NCBI GenBank assembly: GCA_947471745.1 | Contig: CANJKZ010000517.1 | Span: 124,001-188,000 of the forward strand | DNA from: Closterium sp. Naga37s-1 | Taxonomy: Eukaryota > Streptophyta > Zygnematophyceae > Desmidiales > Closteriaceae | Length of the DNA stretch: 64,000 nt | Direction: 5' to 3' | Shown: positions 11,011 to 20,528 of the stretch, one piece after another | How positions within the stretch are numbered: position 1 is the stretch's first letter | How the letters are laid out: every line of letters starts with the position of its first letter | Translations under genes and position numbers: made by a program | The notes under the pieces: model-generated | Told to the model about the DNA's origin: nothing | The model's input: the letters and a program-made list of their open reading frames with translations, nothing else | Database searches by the model: none

Positions 11011-12072
11011 CACTCGCCATCTGCCACGACCCAACAGTCACCGTTTTACCTGAACTACGGACATGACCCCACAGTACCCATGACCCCAAATCCGACAACC
11101 CAGTGCCACGCGCGCAACAGTTCGCCGAACTATTACAAGCAGCACGGACCCGAGCAGCAGGCGCAATAGAAAAATCAAACATCATCGCTAAACGCAACGC
11201 CGACCGCCACCGCCAACCTATCACGTACCAGCCCGACGACCTAGTCTTACTCGACACCCAGAACCTCCACCTGCCCATCTCCCCAAAACTCCGCCCCCGA
11301 TATTGTGGGCCATTTCGCATCAGCCACATGATCACACACGTCACCGCCCACCTCCTCCTCCCTGCTGACTGGTAAGTCAGCCCGTCATTCCACGTCAGCC
11401 TGCTTCGCCCTTACGTGCCATCCACCAGTCAACTGCCTCGCAACCGCCCAGCCAGCATGACACGACCGCCGACAGAACCAATCATCACGTCCGAAAAAAT
11501 CCTGAGCCACCGAGTTCGCGACCCACGGGGAGCTCGAAGGATCGAATTTCTGATCCGCTGGAAAGACCGCACGCCCATTGAAGACAACTGGGTTCCCATG
11601 GACAGAGTTGAAAACCACCCCGTCCTCACCGAGTATCTGCGGAGCCGAAATTTCCGGGATGTACACGCGCTATCGTAAGGAGGGCCTCCTTAAAGGGGGG
11701 GGGGGGGGGGGGGGGGGGGAGTGTAAGGAAAATTCATTTTCCTTACTTCGCGTCCCTGCTCGGCGCGTACACCACAGTTCCCGCCAACAGCACCCAACAG
11801 TAATCCGTTACCACTCGCGACACTCGCCTCGACACTGTTCCCGCCACTGTTCACGACGCGACCCAACCTCACGGTTCAGTTGGTAACCCGCGCTCCGGAC
11901 CTCCGCCTCGAGATTTCCCGACCTCGGCGCTAGGCCCGTCGCGCACCCCAATTTCCACGCATTACCGTTACCACTGTAGTTTCGCTATATATACTTCACT
12001 CATGCCTTGGCTCATTGTACACTTGCTTCGATAGTGCAATTCTCGTTCGCTCACTTTATTGCACTCGTAACA
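11011..12072 (+). mobile_element. Gypsy 3' end (integrase C-terminus, chromodomain, 3' LTR), truncated
   Basis: Plus-strand 3' end of the Gypsy family that is more complete at 20,186-33,303. It encodes the end of pol: the integrase C-terminal region (IIAKRNADRHRQPITYQPDD, GPFRISHM) and a chromodomain-like tail (ILSHRVRDPRGARRIEFLIRWKDRTP to about 11,678). A run of 25 G (11,695-11,719) fills the polypurine-tract position, and a 351-bp LTR follows (11,722-12,072). The 5' part is missing. It is a broken fossil with at least one break in the coding part besides the truncation. Confidence 0.88.
11722..12072 (+). repeat. Gypsy 3' LTR
   Basis: Starts TGTAAGGAAAATTC and ends CACTCGTAACA; the homologous LTRs at 20,186-20,528 and 32,961-33,303 are its reverse complement. 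It has a short inverted repeat at its start (GTAAGGA / TCCTTAC). Confidence 0.88.
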
Positions 12073-12384
12073 CCTACCAAAGTGTACACCTACAGACAGG
12101 AGTGTACTTCAAAAATATTATGCGGAACCAGCTTTGGTGTACTCCTAGTTGGTGTTTGATATCCGGAACCAGCTTTGGTCCAAGATTTTACAATGTACGG
12201 TAACTGCGCGCCATGTTCGATCGCAGTGCGACAACTCTGGGCGTTTCGGTATGGACGTTATGACATGCTAACTATAATCAATAACTACTACAATACAGGG
12301 TAGCGCAAACTCTCTAGTTGCTGCAACCCACAAATCACCTCTCCTCCAACATTACCTTCTCCTTGCTGTTAACAGAAGTAGACT
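12073..12384. other. intergenic, no gene seen
   Basis: No coding signal. A short direct repeat, CGGAACCAGCTTTGGT, occurs near 12,122 and 12,160. The 3' UTR of the receptor-like gene should lie here. Confidence 0.6.
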
Positions 12385-15300
12385 CTAGAGCAAGTGCACT
12401 CCTCCCCTAACAACATCAGCATCCCCAGCTTCTATCTGGTGCTTTGGCTCCTCATGCACATACAAGTACTGCCTCTTGCTCCATAGCATGGCCCCGATAA
12501 TCGCCAGTAGCGCCACAAGCATCACACTGCACACCACTGCTATGGCTATCGTGCCACCACTGCTGCTGCTACTGCTGCTGCCGCTTTCACTGGCAGGAGC
12601 GGCAGTGAAGGGCTGCAACCAGGGGGGACAGAGTGTACAGGGTGAGGAACAAGAAGGGACAGTGACAGGTTAGTGTCAGGAAAACTTAGGCACAGGTGGC
12701 TAATGCCTTAGCATAAAGGGGCGATGGGAGCAGCATAGGTGGGACCACGAAGTTAACTCAGTGCTCATGGGCAATACAGCCTATGAATCACTCCACATAC
12801 CTCAAAAATCTCACAAACAAGTCCCACACAGTTCTCGTCCCTCCGTCACTTCTTCCTCCTCCCACTTCTTCCCCCTCCCACTTGTCCCACCTGCATGCAA
12901 CCCACCTCATTTGATGCTGACTGCTGCGCTGGTGCAGAAACACCTGCGCTACCAGCATTGCCATTGCTGTTGCTGCTACTGCTGCTGCTGCTGTTGTCAG
13001 GAGGAGCCCCCCCTTCTGCTGGGCTTCCGTTCGTCTCTCCAGCAGCAGCAGCAGCAGGGTCAGCTGGTCGTTGCAGTGGCGACTCCTGTGTCAGCTTGAG
13101 CCGTGGCTGCTGCTGTTCCACCCACTCCCCCACGGGCTGGCGAGGGTGAGGAGGAAGGGAGTGGGATGAGTGGGGAATAGAGGGGAAGAGGAGGCGACAG
13201 AGTGGGATTATTTAGCACGCACCGTGCATGAACAGCAAAAGCAGCAGCAGCAACAGCAGCAGCAGCATCGCCAGCAACAGCAACAGCAGCGACAGCGCCA
13301 GCAGCATGAGAGGCGTACCATCCATGGGAGCCCTGCAAACTGCATGAGCGAGTAGCGCGGCGACACCTGCACCTTGCTGCGCTCGCCCGAGTCCGAGTCA
13401 AAGTGCATGCGCCCCGTCGCCCCCGGGAAGGACACGCAGTCAGACGGCGAGTCGTTGAAGCAGGCGAGCAGGTGCGCGGCAGACAGGGACGCGCCTGGCA
13501 GGTGGACGCAGGGAAGGTGATGTAAAGAAGGGGCGAAGGAGGGGAATTGGCGTGAGAGGGAGAGGAGGGAAGTGCAGGGGGAGGGAGTGGGGGGCTATAT
13601 GGGAAAGAATGGGTGGTTTGCTCATTGGAACTCACTTTGTGAAGAGATTACGTAGCACTGGCTTACTGTGTGTCAGTGTCACAGCAGATAGGTAATGTTG
13701 ATTATTTTCAATCCCCCGTCCCCCGTCCCCCATCCTCCATTCCCCATCCGCGTACCATGCTCCCCAACGGTCTTGTTGACAGCCTCGTGGAACGCCCACA
13801 CGGCATCCACGAGGTGCGGGACGAAGGGCCGGGGGGCGGAGAAGCGCGGGGAGGCGTCGAAGGTGAGCAGGCCGGGGAACGCCGCGTACGACTGCTGCTG
13901 CCAGTACGCCTTGAACGGGGCAAATGGCTGCTCTCCCGAGGGGTCGGCGCCTGCAGGAGAGGAGGAGAGGGTGATGGTGGAGAGATTGAAGGATTGCGGA
14001 GGTGGGAAGGGGATGAGGTGATGGTGGGTTGAAAAGGGGCTGACAGGAGACAGGAGCGGGAGAGAGGGGATAACCAATGTCAGTCGACAAGGTGCAGCAG
14101 GGGAGCAGCCGAGGGTGCAGCAGAGGGCGCATGAACCCACCTGAGGGCGCGAGAGCGAGCTCGTTGAGCATGTGGTTGGCTAGCATCTCCTCGCCTGACT
14201 GCGGCGCTGCATCCATGAGGTCGCTTCTAAAAACTCCCAAAAGTGATTCCAGCAAAGCAGAGGGCACGTCAACCCACCTGAGGGCGCGAGCGCGAGCTCG
14301 TTCACCATGTGGTTGGCGAGCATCTCCTCCCCCGACTGCGGTGCTGCATCCATGAGGTCCAGGGCTGCCACGCCGTCCGTTCCCAGGTACCACCACGGGT
14401 ACCCCAGGAGATTCTGGTGGGATGACGATGCACGGACGGGGATATCAGAGGAGACGAGAAATGGGTGAAGCCAGTGTGATGTGCATCCATGAGGTCCAGG
14501 GCTGCCACGCCGTCCGTTCCCAAGTACCACCACGGGTACCCCAGGAGATTCTGGTGGGGTTGTCGGCGCAAGGACGAGGAGAGGAGAGGTGAGGAGACAC
14601 GATATGGATCGTGGAGAAAACAGCCTGCAGAGGGGGGGGCGAAGTCGCAGAAGGTACAGCGAGTGCTCGCAGGTACCATAACCACAAGAACGTGCAGAAG
14701 CTTTTGAGAGGAAATGCTTCTTCAATTCGCTAAACCTCCCAGCGCAGTCGCATCGCAGGTCACAGTGTCTCTAGTACCAGCTCCCTGGCAGGCAGCACCC
14801 ACCAGGGCACTACCAGCGTGCTGCCCGCACTGCTTGCACTGCCCGCACTGCTTGCACTGCCCGCACTGCTTGCACTGCCCGCACTGCTTGCACTGCCCGC
14901 ACTGCTTGCACTGCCCGCACTGCTTGCACTGCCCGCACTGCTTGCACTGCCCGCACTGCTTGCACTGCCCGCACTGCTTGCACTGCCCGCACTGCTTGCA
15001 CTGCCCGCACTGCTTGCACTGCCCGCACTGCTTGCACTGCCCGCGCTGCTTGCACTGCCCGCACTGCTTGCACTGCCCGCACTGCTTGCACTGCCCGCAC
15101 TGCTTGCACTGCCCGCACTGCTTGCACTGCCCGCACTGCTTGCACTGCCCGCACTGCTTGCACTGCCCGCACTGCTTGCACTGCCCGCACTGCTTGCACT
15201 GCCCGCACTGCTTGCACTGCCCGCACTGCTTGCACTGCCCGCACTGCTTGCACTGCCCGCGCTGCTTGCACTGCCCGCACTGCTTGCACTGCCCGCACTG

Positions 15301-17374
15301 CTTGCACTGCCCGCACTGCTTGCACTGCCCGCACTGCTTGCACTGCCCGCACTGCTTGCACTGCCCGCACTGGCTGCTTCCAAACCGCCAGAACCCAAAG
15401 GTCGTACGAGACTTGTCAGGAACCATCATTTAGTGAGAGCCCTCGCGGCATGTGTAAGCACTTACAAGCTTGCTAGCGGCGGCCCAGAGGCAGGAGGCGG
15501 TGCTGGGTAGCACGGCCAGCACCACGCCCATGTCCTCCGACCCCTTCATCCAGTCGTCCGCCGCGGGGGGGAAGTACGCGGAGCAGTCCGCGGGGGGCGG
15601 GTGCGGGATGCGCACCGTGCGCACCTTCAGCTGGGGCTCCTGCGTCACCTGGGGGAATGGGGGAGGGGGCGGGGGGATGGGGAGGGAGGGTATGTGGAAA
15701 GGGGGTAAGGGGAAGGGTGAGGGAAAAGGGGAAGCGGATTGGGAGAGGGAGACGTATAATGCATAATGGACGCGTTTAATGCACACTCTTCTATCGGCCG
15801 CGTGGCACCAAGGAATACAGCGGTGAGGCAAGGCAGCAAGGCAGCACCGCGGCAGTGGGCGCACTCACATCGTAGGCAAGCGCCTCGCCGTACGTCTCGG
15901 CGGTATGGAACACGAGGAGGCGCTTCCACTGCAGCTGGTCCACCTGCGGCGGAAAAGGGGAGTGGGTCGACGGCGGAGGAATACAGCGGTGAGGAGTGGG
16001 TCGACGGCGGTATAGAGGGGTGAAAAAGGGAGAGAGGGAAGTGGAGGTGGGGTGTAGTAAGAGTGGGTGGGCAGGGATAGGTTGGAAAAAGAAGGGAGTG
16101 GGTTCAGGGGTTGGAGAGAGGGGGAGTATGGAGGATGGAAAGGAGGAGCGAGGGAGAAGAGGAAGGGGAAGGGTGACGGATGGAGGATGGCGGATGGAAG
16201 ATGGCGGATGGAGGATGACGGAGTGATGACCACGACGACGACGAATGCTTACCACGCTGCGAATGGCTGCTGCCTGATGCCGATCGCCGAAGCTGCGGAC
16301 GGCACGGGGGAAGGGGATGGGGGACGAGGTAGCGGAAGGGTAAGAGGGATGGGAAGGGGATGGGAAGGAGAAGGGGAAGGGTAAGGGGAAACGGAAAGAG
16401 TGCTTATCGCATCATCGAATACGCGAGTGCTTTTGTGCCCCCGGGGGGGCATGGAAGGGGGGGAGAAAAGTTACAGGGGATGATGCAGAGGCGGAGCATA
16501 ATGGAGGAACGTGAAATAGCAGTGACTCTTCTACTTCTGATAAGATATGGCAGCTTGAGCGAGACGAGGCCGACTTGTAAATCCCAGAACCTCAGTAGAG
16601 CACTCACGCGGTGCGGAAAAAAGTCGGATACGCGGTGCGGTTCCGCAGCGCGTCAGCCGTGGCGGCGAAGGACACCATCGGGATCCCCGCGCGGGCCAGC
16701 ACGGGCGCCGCGCCCACAGCCGCCTCGCTGCACGCGGGCCCCACCACGCCCGCCACGCCCTGCTTCACCAGCGCGTCTGCGCCAACTGCGGCGCTGTCCG
16801 CGGTGCATTCGACGGCCTGGAAGACGGGCTTTATGGTGAAGCCCGTGTAGCGGGTAGAGAGCACGTCCAGCGCTACTTGCGCTGCCGATCCCCTGCGGTG
16901 GAGCGACGGAGGCATGGGTATAGAGAGATAAGGAGGTGGGCAGTGGGTGAGACGCGAGGCATTGGAAAGAGATGTTGAATCAGGATAGCGCGACAGGTGA
17001 GAGCCATGCGAAGAAGGTAATGTGGTAGAAGCGAAACGAATGGCGGCATGAGGAGTGATCAGCCGAGAGTGAACAAGACAACGTGTGGAGGAAAATGGCT
17101 CACACTGATCAACGAAAGAGCGTAGCGTAGCGTACCATTCGCGAGCGAGGTTGAGAGGGATATCAAGGTTGCGCTCTTGCACGGGCAGCAGAAAGCCTAG
17201 CTTCACAGCCACTGGTGCCGCCGCCGCCGGTGCCGGGGCGGTGTTAGCCTCCGGCGCTGATGCGCCTGGAGAGGGGGGTGGATTTGCCGCCACGCTGATG
17301 CCGCGGGGAAGACGTGCGAGGAGGAGCAGGAGGAGGAGGGGGAAGGGGAGAGTACTCGCTCGGCGACAGGCCAT
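12385..17374 (-). CDS. type I membrane protein with PBP1/ANF-receptor-like ligand domain, 10 exons
   Basis: Exons (minus): 17,374-17,136; 16,892-16,608; 16,292-16,253; 15,943-15,869; 15,648-15,466; 14,413-14,278; 13,950-13,756; 13,494-13,319; 13,136-12,906; 12,612-12,385. All junctions are GT-AG and in phase, giving 595 residues. I chose the ATG at 17,374 because a signal peptide follows (LPFPLLLLLLLARLPRG). Residues ~49-440 form a periplasmic-binding-protein type I fold like receptor ligand-binding regions: VKLGFLLPVQERN, GVVGPACSEAAVGAAPVLARAGIPMVSF (read as two overlapping blocks), AYPTFFRTA, WKRLLVFH, PWWYLGTDG, PHLVDAVWAFHEAV, FPGATGRMHFD. A Ser-rich linker and one membrane helix (about 541-564) follow, then a 30-residue cytosolic tail. 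There is no channel, kinase, cyclase or 7TM module, unlike plant glutamate receptor-like proteins. The ligand is unknown. It could be a co-receptor or a decoy. Confidence 0.8.
14136..14221 (-). repeat. shadow copy of receptor exon 6, 3' edge
   Basis: Repeats the second half of exon 6 (ALDLMDAAPQSGEE to NELALAPSG) including the GTGGGT donor, downstream of the real exon at 14,278-14,413. It lacks the exon's start and acceptor. Confidence 0.8.
14482..14556 (-). repeat. shadow copy of receptor exon 6, 5' edge
   Basis: Repeats the CCAG acceptor and the first ~68 bases of exon 6 (NLLGYPWWYLGTDGVAALDL), upstream of the real exon. It lacks the 3' half and donor. With 14,136-14,221 the real exon is flanked on each side by its nearer half. 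Confidence 0.8.
14821..15371. repeat. 18-bp tandem repeat, about 30 copies, in receptor intron 5
   Basis: The unit is CTGCCCGCACTGCTTGCA, itself two related 9-mers (CTGCCCGCA and CTGCTTGCA). Copies are almost identical; I see two with CCCGCGCTG in place of CCCGCACTG. The period is a multiple of three and all frames stay open, so several reading frames cross it without coding meaning. It lies between exons 5 and 6. Confidence 0.95.
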
Positions 17375-18720
17375 TTTTCGGCCGGGTAGTGGGAAATGCG
17401 AGGAAGGTTTGGGAGGTCTTGTTTTCGTCCGCACTCGCGGCGCCCCGTTCGCCGTTCTTGACGGAGAGCTGGTCCGTGCGCTGCGGTGATTCAAGCTCTA
17501 TGGTGACCGTTGGAAAAAACGATAGCTAAAGCAGAGGATGTTGATCTTGTGACTGCCTTTGCGAACGTAGCCACTCTAGAGAACACGTAGTGGGGAAGCA
17601 CTCAAACACTTATTAGCAAATGAATCGTGGTTCGAACTCCACTGGATTTGCTATTCATATGGAACATGGTAGTGCAAACCATGTCCTGCTGGGACATGGC
17701 TTGTTTGTCTCTCTATGACTTGGCTTTGTCAGGCAATCAGAGCAGCAATGCCATCCTTGCTTCTGATTCGTGAAGCTGACTGCGTGTACGATTGATGCAT
17801 CCAAACATGCGACTCGGAATTGATCACAAGTCGCGTTCGCGATGCGGGCAGTCGTGGTCAGTCAGGGGCAAAAATGTCGTTTCAAGTTGCCCCTAACCAG
17901 GGCTGCCGGAACCAATATTCGCCCCAACCCTGCAGCAACGACAGCACCTTACAGTATTCCTTATAGCTGCGAGAGAGCACGAAATACAGGCCTTCTTTGG
18001 GAACCAGAATGTCGGATCCATCGCCCCTTAGCAGTGAGAGTGGTACGGAACCCCGACTCCTTGAAATTACTGGATACTTCTCGGGGAATCCCGGCTTGTA
18101 GGGTGCAATCACAGACCATTCGACCTCCCTCCAAACACTATCGCGCTGTCCCTGAACTTCGCTTCACACACACCCTTTCCCTCCACCCAAGCGCGGTTGC
18201 CACGAGCCAGTCTGTTTTCATTGGCCTGCCTGCCAGTTCACTCCCACTACCCAACCTTGCACACGTGGTGGTATCAAAGGGTGGCGCCAGTGCTCTGTCG
18301 GGTACACTAAAGCAGCATGCTTTTAAATTGTATAAACGTATCAACACACCTTCAGCAGCGTTAAAAAAAAAAACATGTGAAAGTGAGGACGTGTTCCTAC
18401 GGCCTCATATCAGGAAACCTCGTATCAAGAATGCTGTTTTTGCCTGGTAAAACTAGCGAGAGGTTTTGGGTTTAGGGGAATTTTCAGTGCGAACCTGATA
18501 CGAGGTTATCTTGATACGAGGATAGGAACACGCTCTGAGATGCCAAGTACGCCAGTGAGGAACATGAGGTTATATATTATCTATAACTTCTCACAAAAGA
18601 CACTCCCTTATAAGCCCTTGTTCCCAACCCTCAACAGCCGAACCCACTTATCCAACCCCTCTCCAACTTCAGGTGCCCTACTAGCTACACATGATGTACC
18701 GTATCCCCCAACCACCCTGC
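17375..18720. other. intergenic between receptor-like and PPR genes
   Basis: No convincing gene. It contains a hairpin with arms TAGCAAAT (17,614-17,621) and ATTTGCTA (17,646-17,653) and a MITE-like inverted repeat at 18,390-18,532. The receptor promoter should lie in its left part. Confidence 0.6.
18390..18532. mobile_element. candidate MITE / foldback element
   Basis: About 143 bp with imperfect terminal inverted repeats of about 40 bp. The left end begins CGTGTTCCTA and the right end finishes TAGGAACACG; inside each arm there are repeats of CCTCGTATCA and its complement TGATACGAGG. There is no coding capacity. A clean target-site duplication is not visible. Confidence 0.6.
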
Positions 18721-20020
18721 TTAATAGAAAAGCTTTTTGAAATGCGACCGCAGCGTTCGCCTGCGCTTCACAGCCTCAAACGTGAACGCATCTGGCTCAA
18801 CGCCTGCCTCGGCCATCCGATCCAACAGCTGCACACCGCGGTCCACCGCATTGTCCCTCGCACAGATATCCATAAGCTCATTGAAAATCGCAGTGGACGG
18901 CTGCATGCCAAAGTCGAGCTCCATGCGCGTCAGCAGCTGCTGAATCTTGGCCCACTGCGGTGGGCTCTTGCGCCCGTATGCTCGCAGCAGCACGCCCACT
19001 GCCACCGCGTCCGGCACCAGATTAGCTGTTCTTCCAACGTCGCTGTCGCTGCTGCTGCTGGAGGGACTGCTGGTGGTACTGGCTGGGGCTTTGCTGAAGA
19101 GGTTGAAGAAGGTGCGCTCAGCACGTGCCAGCTCACCGCAGCGCACGCAGCAGTCGATGAGAGCCGTCGCTGCCATGGCGTCTGGGGCTATGCCGTCCGC
19201 CTGACACGGGGAGACACGGTGCAGACAAGGAGAGAGGGGGGATGGTATAGAAAAGGTGGGGGAACAGGGGAGTTGGGGGGTTGGGGAGGTGTGTGGGAGA
19301 GACAGAGGAGGTAGGGATGGAGGAGTTATGCAAAGGTTAGAAACGATGGGCCGAGGGTTCAGCAAATCGGAAAGGGGACAGGGGTTATCAGAGGGTTTGC
19401 ATTGGTGCGTTCGGGAGATTGACATAAAGCTTTGGCGAGCGATGATCGTGGCTGGAAGCGATCCTTTTTGTAGGAAAAGAGAAGCGGGGCTCGAGATAAC
19501 ACAGTTGGCACCTCTTGTCCCTGGAAAAGGGCATTTGGCACGGACAGACAAAACATTGCATGGACCAAGGGAGAACGCGCCTGTCAAGAGTGCTAGCAGT
19601 GCCTAAACCGTGAGAAATCCCGTAGAAGTAACGCTGCAAGGGTGTGCCTGTGTAGCGGGGCGGGGCGAACCTAACCATCCCCCTCACCTGCATTTGAGTG
19701 AAAAGCTCCACAGCGGCCGACGCATTTCCTTCCCGCCCGAGCTGCCGAATCCTGCGCGAAACCTCCGCACGAACGCGGGCCTCCTTGGCAGCTTGCTCCT
19801 CCCTTGGGACAGCATCGGGCACAGGCTCCGTTGGCGCATGTTCCGACGGCGCCGCGTGGCCTGGCGCTGACGGAGAAGCGCGCACCGCGAGCGCTCGGCG
19901 CGCAACGGGACCTGCGAGTGTGAATCTAGCTGAAGCAACAAGCTGTTGTTCACATGGTTGTCGCTGAATCAGGGCGCAGACCGGCTGCGCCAAGGTGCTA
20001 TTAACGAGGGAAAGCGGCAT
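18721..20020 (-). CDS. pentatricopeptide repeat (PPR) protein, 2 exons
   Basis: Exon 1 is 20,020-19,688 and exon 2 is 19,200-18,721; the join is in phase and gives 270 residues. The splice is confirmed by a PPR motif that spans it (RQLGREGNASAAVELFTQMQ then ADGIAPDAMAATALIDCC). At least three PPR-like units follow, the last being FNELMDICARDNAVDRGVQL and DRMAEAGVEPDAFTFEAVKR, with a Ser-rich insertion between units. The first ~60 residues are rich in Ala, Arg and Ser with few acids, like a plastid or mitochondrial transit peptide. Family knowledge: PPR proteins bind organelle RNA in processing, editing or stability; which RNA cannot be said. It is short for the family and of the P type, without an E or DYW domain. 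Confidence 0.82.
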
Positions 20021-20185
20021 GACTGCTGTGGAGTGACTGTTGAGGGATTAGAGGAACATGAACCAGTTTTGGTGTGAAGTTGAATCTGCTTCATACTCTC
20101 TTCCAGATGATGCGTAATAAGGGTGTATCCAACACTTTTCTACATTTAACTCACCCACATTCAAGCAGCTCACAAACCTGGTTAT

Positions 20186-20528
20186 TGTTACGAGTGCAAT
20201 TGAGTGAACGAACGAGAATTGCACTATCGAAGCAAGAGTACAATGAGCGAAGGTATGAGCGAAGAATATATAGCGAGACTATAGTGGTAACGGTAATGGA
20301 CTGTGGTTGTCGCGCGACGGGCCTGGGACTGAGGTTGGGAAAAGTGTCGAAGCGGAGGCCCGGAGCGCGGGTTACCCGCCGAGCCGTGAGGTCGGGGTGC
20401 GACGTGCGAAGGTGGCGGGCGGATTGTCGATGCGAGGATTGCGAGTGGTAACGGTGCTGACTGTAGTGCTACAGTAATGTACGCGTTGAGCAGGGACGCG
20501 AAGTAAGGAAAAAGAGATTTTCCTTACA
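20186..20528 (-). repeat. Gypsy 3' LTR
   Basis: 343 bp; in plus orientation it starts TGTTACGAGTGC and ends TTTTCCTTACA, beside a C-run (the polypurine tract on minus). Confidence 0.93.

Noticed and set aside
14821-15371. CRISPR-like array
   Set aside because: There are no spacers; units are directly adjacent and the context is eukaryotic.
14722-15510. Cys/His-, Leu/Ala- and Ser/Gly-repeat proteins from 14.7-15.5 kb
   Set aside because: All come from the stop-free 18-bp tandem repeat, which lies in an intron of the receptor-like gene.
17374-17494. Start of the receptor-like protein 40 codons further upstream
   Set aside because: The upstream start would be TTG, and it would put a charged 40-residue leader before an otherwise perfect signal peptide.
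17614-17653. tRNA gene or tRNA-derived SINE (GGTTCGAACTCC)
   Set aside because: The T-arm-like loop is 8 rather than 7 bases and there are no D or anticodon arms; it is a simple hairpin.
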